64,000 nt of DNA. It comes from CALMFG01 sp963674805 (lineage in GTDB: Bacteria > Bacillota > Clostridia > Christensenellales > CALMFG01). A model generated the notes under the pieces. The model was not told the origin of the DNA, did not search any database, and worked only from the letters and a program-made list of their open reading frames with translations. The position numbers and the translations under genes are program-made. Location: assembly GCA_963674805.2 (NCBI GenBank), contig CAXXNY010000021.1, positions 496,001-560,000 on the forward strand. Direction: 5' to 3'. Position 1 is the first letter of the stretch. The number at the start of each line of letters is the position of its first letter. Of the stretch, positions 59,589 to 64,000 are shown one piece after another.

Positions 59589-62500
59589 ATGAAAACAAAA
59601 AGGTATGCACTTGTTTTGCTGGCCGTATTTGTTATCAGCATGGTGTTTCCGACAATGGCGCTGGCAGAGAAAGGGAGTAATGACTTTACAACGGGATTGT
59701 CGATACCGGACACGACGGTCGAAGCGGGAGAGACGTTTAGCACAATTGTATCGGTTAAGAATCTGGATCCGACATACGGCTGCGATGTTACGATTACAAC
59801 AAGTAGTGGGGAATGGAAGGCAAGCTTTTACCTTGCGGCGGGGCAGAGCCAATCAGAGACCATTATGCGGAGCATTCAGCATACGACGGATATCTATTAT
59901 GTAGTCACAGCGTCACACGGTCCGGATATCAGTAAAACTAAGAACACAAGCACCAAGACAGTTTATGTTGAAACAGAGTCAAGTAGCGAAGATGATATGG
60001 AGAGTGAAGAAACCGAGCCAGAACCGATTGATGTCATCTTAGGCGATGAACCGGACACCGAGCCCGGGCCGGTCGGCGGTGTGCCAAAATCAGGTTCAAT
60101 TGCATGGATTGAGTTGGACAATATCGTTTATGATGGGATTGATACCAGCCTGTCGCCAAGAGATGACGGGCAATATTTAGTATCATCTTTTGATGATCCG
60201 GTCGATGTTTCCGGAGAGATTTATTATAATCTGCCCGATTCGATTATGGCTGACTATAGCGACAGAGAAGAATCAGAGTATATTCAGGTTCGGCTATGGA
60301 TACATCCAATGGGAGACGCAATCGGATGCATGGAAGAAATTCACGAGATATATCCGATCTCAGCCGATGCAGGAGAAATTGACTTTGCATACACGCTGAC
60401 GTTTAATGATATTCCGGCATTAACGGACGGGGCAGCGGACTATATTTATTTTAATGCCAGCATGGTAGATCCGCTGAATCCCGGCAGCATGGAAGATTAT
60501 TTCTGGGTCGGGATTGTTAACGGACCTTCGGATACATCTGACTATTCACTGCGGATGAATGAAACGCTGGTAAACGGCATAGCAGTGGATCCGGAGGAAA
60601 TTATTGAGCTGCCTTATGGTGAACCATTTACGATTTCACAAAATATTGGGTATCAAATCCCGGAAGAAGAACTGGGTATGGCGGATTACGACCGCGCGGT
60701 TATCAACTCGGACTGCCTGATTAACGATGAGCGAATCAGCACTGTTTTTATGCCTAGACTTGAGATATTGCCCGATGTCGTTGAAGGCGAATTCGAGATG
60801 AACATTGTTGGAGACCGGGCAAGTTTCGGACTGGCAGGATTGGATTACGGCGTGTACGAGGTGAGCATCAGCTCAGCCTTCAGCCGATCTATGTATCTTG
60901 CTCCGGCAATTGACAGCACAACCGCAATTACTCTGACTATTGAGATTGTGGACCCTGGTACGGGCTGGGGGGATCCGGCTGATGAGCCGGGCGTGGGCGG
61001 TGTGTTCGGCGGGCTGATGGAGTTAGGTATTTTTGAAAGACTGAGGGATTGGCTGGGCCTTGGCGGGCTGGTCGAAGACGGCATTAGCCTGACACCTGAC
61101 AGCACCGAAATACTGCTGGCAGGACCCGAAGCGCTCAGGCTGAGTGGCGGCATCGCTTTCAGTGGACCGGAAAATGCCCGGGTCAGGATTTCCGGAGACG
61201 GTAACTTCGGCGAACCGCTGATACTGGACCGCTTCACTGCTGAAGGAACCGCGCGGTACACCAAATGGGTATCAGTGGAAGAAAGCACAACGTACACGGT
61301 AACGGCGGAACTGATTGCCGAAGACGGAAGCATACTCGCAACGGACACCAGAACCGTTGCGGTGACGATTGATGGAGAGTCTCCTGAAATTGACTATACC
61401 CAGCGGTATTCACTGGCGGCGGAATCCAATACGATCGAAAGCGGCGGCTCTACGACGCTCTATTATTCCCTGTCTAATGAGTTCAGCGGACAGACGCTGC
61501 ATGTCCGGCTGTACGATGTCAATGCGGGTGAGGTGGTCTTTGAAGACGAAGATTTTGCCCCGGACGAAATACGCGACGGTATGGTTGAAAAAGCGCCGGA
61601 AACGACGACCAACTATGAGTTTATAGCAGAAGTGCTGGCGGATGACGGCAGCGTGATATGGTCGCAGATGAGAAGCGAGCGGATTGAAGTGCTGCCGGTT
61701 ACGATGGCTGAAGACGGCGAAGAGACTGTGTTTAACCTGAGCCTCAGCGCCAGCGATACATCCGTCACGCCGGGCGAAGAAGTGACGATTTACGGCACTA
61801 TTGATTACGGCCGGTATGATCCAATGGATGCTATGGGAGAAATCTCGGTCGAGGTGACCGACCAGGATGGCCATGTGCTGTTCTTTGATACCAGTATGCT
61901 GCCCGGCGAATCAGTTGCGTTTGAAGATACCTATATCATGGATTCTTCGACCACATTCTTTATCACGGCGCAGGGTGAACAAATCGCCGGCGGCGGAAGG
62001 ATGCGGGATATTGACCTGTTGTCAATTGAGGTTACGGATTTGGCTGAGGATGCCGATGAGGCAGACAGCAGACCGTCGTATGACATGGATTTTATCGTCG
62101 AAGTAAGCGATACGCTCATTGAGTCCGGTGGTAGTGTTGAAATAACGGCGACGCTGATTAATAACGGAACGGAAGAAGTATACGGAGTAGTCTTGGAAGA
62201 TATTGGCCTGTTCGGCGGCGGCGACTGGCTGGCGCCGGGAGAAGCGCTGACGGGAACACAAACCCTGGTGCTCGATGCAACGACAATGATTGAATTAAGT
62301 GCGCGTGCGCATACGATGGTAGATATGGCAATCTTCTATGAACTACAGACGATCACCATCGTAGTTGATGATGCTTTAGGCACAGACATTGCAGAAGAGG
62401 GATATGGACTTGATTTGGATGTGCTAGCTGCGGACACGATGATTACAAGAGGAGAGACAACGCAGTTGATCATTGACGTAGAGAATACGGGTGAAAATGC

Positions 62501-63377
62501 AGTATCACTTTTGGTTTCTGGTGACGAGACATATATAGACGGCGAGCCTTTTGCTCCGGGAGAGCACCGGCACCTTGAACTGTATTGGTCTCCAACAGAG
62601 ACATCAACGGCATACATTATTGCCGGAGGGATTGACGAGAGCGGGATTTGGGTCTGCCGGTCCGCTGAATCGGCGACGGTTATCGTGGAAGACCCGCCGG
62701 CAATAGACGCTGCGGTTGACCTGGTGGTAACGTCGGATACAGATGGAATCGTCCGCGGCGTGGAAAGCGCGAATATCGCACTGGACATCACGAATACGGG
62801 GACTCTGCCGATTGCGCAGTACGTTATCGGCGATAGTCTGGATGGCCTTCTTCTGGTCGGCGGCGAGCTGCCGCCTGGTGAGACGGATCATCTCACACTG
62901 CCGCCATGGTCTCCGGGAAGAACGATGACGGTAGTATTTGCCCTATATGCCTTAAATGAGGATGGTGAGCTCGTAGCAATGGACGATGAAGCGCTGGTTA
63001 TCAGAGTGGTCGAACCGGAAGCGGAAGGCGGAGAAGCGGAACCCCCGGAACCAGCGGACGCGGAAGCTGAAGCGGGGCCCTTGGATGCAGCCGACGGCGC
63101 TGAAGCAGCAGAAGCGGGCGATGTGCCCCTCGACAGTGACAGCGTATATTCAGGCGGCATTGAACTATCGATAACGCCGGTATCGACCGAAGGAACCAGA
63201 GAGGGAAGAATCGTGCTGATGAACGGCGATTCTGACCAACCCGGCGAAACGAATGAGCAGGTATACAGATTCAGACGCTGGATAACGGCAGTTATTGCGG
63301 CTATTGCTCTGGCGCTCATCGTGCTGGTTATGGTTTTGATTCTCCTAAGTAAAAAACGTAAGAAACAAAAAAAATAG
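59589..63377 (+). CDS. Large membrane-anchored surface protein with repeated beta-sandwich domains
   Basis: A 1262-residue protein. A signal peptide (1-26, ending ALAEKG) and a C-terminal helix (about 1229-1253) followed by a basic tail (KKRKKQKK) anchor it; no LPXTG motif. At least six CARDB-like beta-sandwich repeats of 75-110 residues occur between about 485 and 1110, each opening with a segment like DTxIxxGGxxxI and closing with an APGE-type turn. An acidic linker lies at 135-165 and a Pro/Glu/Ala-rich stretch at 1135-1180. It is downstream of the sigma/anti-sigma pair by 65 bp. Function is probably adhesion or cell-surface sensing. Confidence 0.85.
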   Translation: MKTKRYALVLLAVFVISMVFPTMALAEKGSNDFTTGLSIPDTTVEAGETFSTIVSVKNLDPTYGCDVTITTSSGEWKASFYLAAGQSQSETIMRSIQHTTDIYYVVTASHGPDISKTKNTSTKTVYVETESSSEDDMESEETEPEPIDVILGDEPDTEPGPVGGVPKSGSIAWIELDNIVYDGIDTSLSPRDDGQYLVSSFDDPVDVSGEIYYNLPDSIMADYSDREESEYIQVRLWIHPMGDAIGCMEEIHEIYPISADAGEIDFAYTLTFNDIPALTDGAADYIYFNASMVDPLNPGSMEDYFWVGIVNGPSDTSDYSLRMNETLVNGIAVDPEEIIELPYGEPFTISQNIGYQIPEEELGMADYDRAVINSDCLINDERISTVFMPRLEILPDVVEGEFEMNIVGDRASFGLAGLDYGVYEVSISSAFSRSMYLAPAIDSTTAITLTIEIVDPGTGWGDPADEPGVGGVFGGLMELGIFERLRDWLGLGGLVEDGISLTPDSTEILLAGPEALRLSGGIAFSGPENARVRISGDGNFGEPLILDRFTAEGTARYTKWVSVEESTTYTVTAELIAEDGSILATDTRTVAVTIDGESPEIDYTQRYSLAAESNTIESGGSTTLYYSLSNEFSGQTLHVRLYDVNAGEVVFEDEDFAPDEIRDGMVEKAPETTTNYEFIAEVLADDGSVIWSQMRSERIEVLPVTMAEDGEETVFNLSLSASDTSVTPGEEVTIYGTIDYGRYDPMDAMGEISVEVTDQDGHVLFFDTSMLPGESVAFEDTYIMDSSTTFFITAQGEQIAGGGRMRDIDLLSIEVTDLAEDADEADSRPSYDMDFIVEVSDTLIESGGSVEITATLINNGTEEVYGVVLEDIGLFGGGDWLAPGEALTGTQTLVLDATTMIELSARAHTMVDMAIFYELQTITIVVDDALGTDIAEEGYGLDLDVLAADTMITRGETTQLIIDVENTGENAVSLLVSGDETYIDGEPFAPGEHRHLELYWSPTETSTAYIIAGGIDESGIWVCRSAESATVIVEDPPAIDAAVDLVVTSDTDGIVRGVESANIALDITNTGTLPIAQYVIGDSLDGLLLVGGELPPGETDHLTLPPWSPGRTMTVVFALYALNEDGELVAMDDEALVIRVVEPEAEGGEAEPPEPADAEAEAGPLDAADGAEAAEAGDVPLDSDSVYSGGIELSITPVSTEGTREGRIVLMNGDSDQPGETNEQVYRFRRWITAVIAAIALALIVLVMVLILLSKKRKKQKK

Positions 63378-63445
63378 TGTATGTATGTCCGTGATAATGA
63401 AAAAGACGCTGCGGACATCATGAATCCTGACAAATATTGAAAAAG

Positions 63446-63488
63446 CACCTCCTGTTGCGGGATAACTGCGATAGGAGGTGTATTTTTA
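63446..63488 (+). terminator. Intrinsic terminator after the large surface protein gene
   Basis: A 13-bp stem (63446-63458 with 63468-63480, two G-U pairs), a 9-nt loop, followed by TATTTTTAT. Confidence 0.82.
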
Positions 63489-63542
63489 TATGGGGCCGTA
63501 AGCTATTTGGACAATAAGGGAACCAGCCGAATGGGAGATAAT

Positions 63543-63562
63543 AACCTTGTAAATACAAGGTT
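63543..63562. other. Short perfect hairpin/operator-like dyad
   Basis: AACCTTGT (63543-63550), 4 bp, ACAAGGTT (63555-63562). It lies 60 bp before the next promoter. Function unknown. Confidence 0.4.
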
Positions 63563-63621
63563 TAGAATAAAGGTTGAATGAGAGAATGGATATGATTTTT
63601 TAAAGTAAAGCGAAAGACGGG

Positions 63622-63650
63622 TTGTTAAATACCGGAATATTTTATACAAT
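63622..63650 (+). promoter_or_regulatory. Predicted promoter of the DUF624 gene
   Basis: TTGTTA (63622-63627), a 17-bp spacer and TACAAT (63645-63650). Transcription would start near 63657, about 60 bp before the ATG. Confidence 0.6.
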
Positions 63651-63718
63651 CAAATGAGTAAAACGATTATTGGGCAGACATTATAGAAAGAACAATCTTA
63701 TGGGAAAGGCAAAAGCAC

Positions 63719-64000
63719 ATGACGGATGATAAAAAACAGCAAACTAGCGAACAAGAACAGCAGACCAAAGGGTTTGCGCTGTTCTGGTCTATTTTGAAAA
63801 CCTATTATCTGAATCTGGTTCTGCTGAATCTATTGTTTATTGTGTCCTGTATTCCCGTTGTAACCATCGGTCCGGCACTCTATGCCCTTAACACTGTCAC
63901 GGTGAATTTAGCCAGGCAGAAGCCCATGCAGCCGATAGCTGAATACCGTGAGGCGTTTAAAACAAACTTTTTGAAGCATATGTGGATTGGCCTTGGCATC
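63719..64000 (+). CDS. DUF624/YesL-type membrane protein, 3'-truncated by window edge
   Basis: The first 94 codons from ATG 63719 are in the window (GGGAAAGG upstream). A polar Gln/Glu-rich N-terminus is followed by FWSILKTYYLNLVLLNLLFIVSCIPVVTIGPALYALNTVTVNLARQK, the DUF624 hallmark with the membrane helix and the PVVTIGPA turn. YesL-type proteins often accompany sugar-uptake operons. The end of the gene is outside the window. Confidence 0.85.
   Translation, partial: MTDDKKQQTSEQEQQTKGFALFWSILKTYYLNLVLLNLLFIVSCIPVVTIGPALYALNTVTVNLARQKPMQPIAEYREAFKTNFLKHMWIGLGI

Noticed and set aside
1..64000. tRNA, rRNA, insertion sequence or prophage genes
   Set aside because: No tRNA-like cloverleaf, rRNA stretch, transposase, integrase or phage structural protein was recognised on either strand.

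Overview
The window looks like a chromosomal segment of an anaerobic, Gram-positive-type (monoderm) member of the Bacillota, most likely a clostridial relative. Supporting signs are AGGAGG-type ribosome binding sites, frequent TTG/GTG starts, sigma-A promoters with 17-bp spacers, a Tad pilus locus without any outer-membrane secretin gene, an ECF sigma/RsgI-type anti-sigma pair, a YesL-type membrane protein, an Fnr-like regulator with N-terminal cysteines, and a bacterial microcompartment (BMC). No tRNA, rRNA, CRISPR array, transposase or phage gene was seen. The first and last genes are cut by the window edges.

Region 1 (1-8690) is the 3' part of a BMC operon on the plus strand that ends at a clear terminator. 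It holds three short-chain dehydrogenases, three BMC-H and three BMC-P shell proteins, a PduL phosphotransacylase, a CoA-acylating aldehyde dehydrogenase, a flavoprotein-like protein of unknown role and two different DeoC-family aldolases. Both aldolases and the dehydrogenase carry N-terminal amphipathic helices that look like encapsulation peptides. The enzyme set suggests cleavage of a (deoxy)sugar phosphate by an aldolase, oxidation of the released aldehyde to acyl-CoA, and conversion to acyl phosphate. No B12- or glycyl-radical diol dehydratase is visible. No BMC-T gene or iron-type alcohol dehydrogenase is in view.

Region 2 (8771-21109) starts with a VanZ-like membrane protein. Two divergent units follow. 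lipA-lplA (minus) makes or attaches lipoate. A DeoR-led operon (plus) encodes a lipoyl E2, an E3, a fused alpha-beta thiamine-diphosphate E1, a SorE-like zinc dehydrogenase, a sorbitol-6-phosphate dehydrogenase-like SDR and a PHP-domain hydrolase. It looks like a carbohydrate catabolic operon feeding a lipoyl-dependent dehydrogenase complex with its own lipoylation genes beside it. The substrate is unknown.

Region 3 (21197-38940) links signalling and pili. A membrane-anchored solute-binding protein, a giant BvgS-type hybrid kinase and an HD-GYP cyclic-di-GMP phosphodiesterase come first. After a convergent DUF4145 gene there are two tandem cyclic-di-GMP-I (GEMM-I) riboswitches, each followed by an intrinsic terminator. 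They lead into a Tad/Flp pilus operon: prepilin peptidase, two near-identical Flp pilins, TadE, two TadG-like proteins, CpaB, CpaE/TadZ, TadA, TadB, TadC, DUF192 and a coiled-coil protein.

Region 4 (38941-46746) contains a duplication of the DUF192/coiled-coil pair in which the second DUF192 copy has decayed. It also holds an Fnr-like regulator with a perfect CRP-type site before a DUF1858/DUF438-hemerythrin-PAS operon, a cupin, a PlsC-type acyltransferase with zinc ribbon, and a slipin. Region 5 (46848-51727) has an MBOAT/SGNH polysaccharide O-acylation pair and two minus-strand genes (a small membrane protein and a P-loop kinase). Region 6 (51728-64000) has a DUF1566 lipoprotein, a MarR-unknown-MATE operon with a striking operator, an XRE-TPR regulator, an ECF sigma/anti-sigma/large surface-protein operon, and the start of a DUF624 gene.
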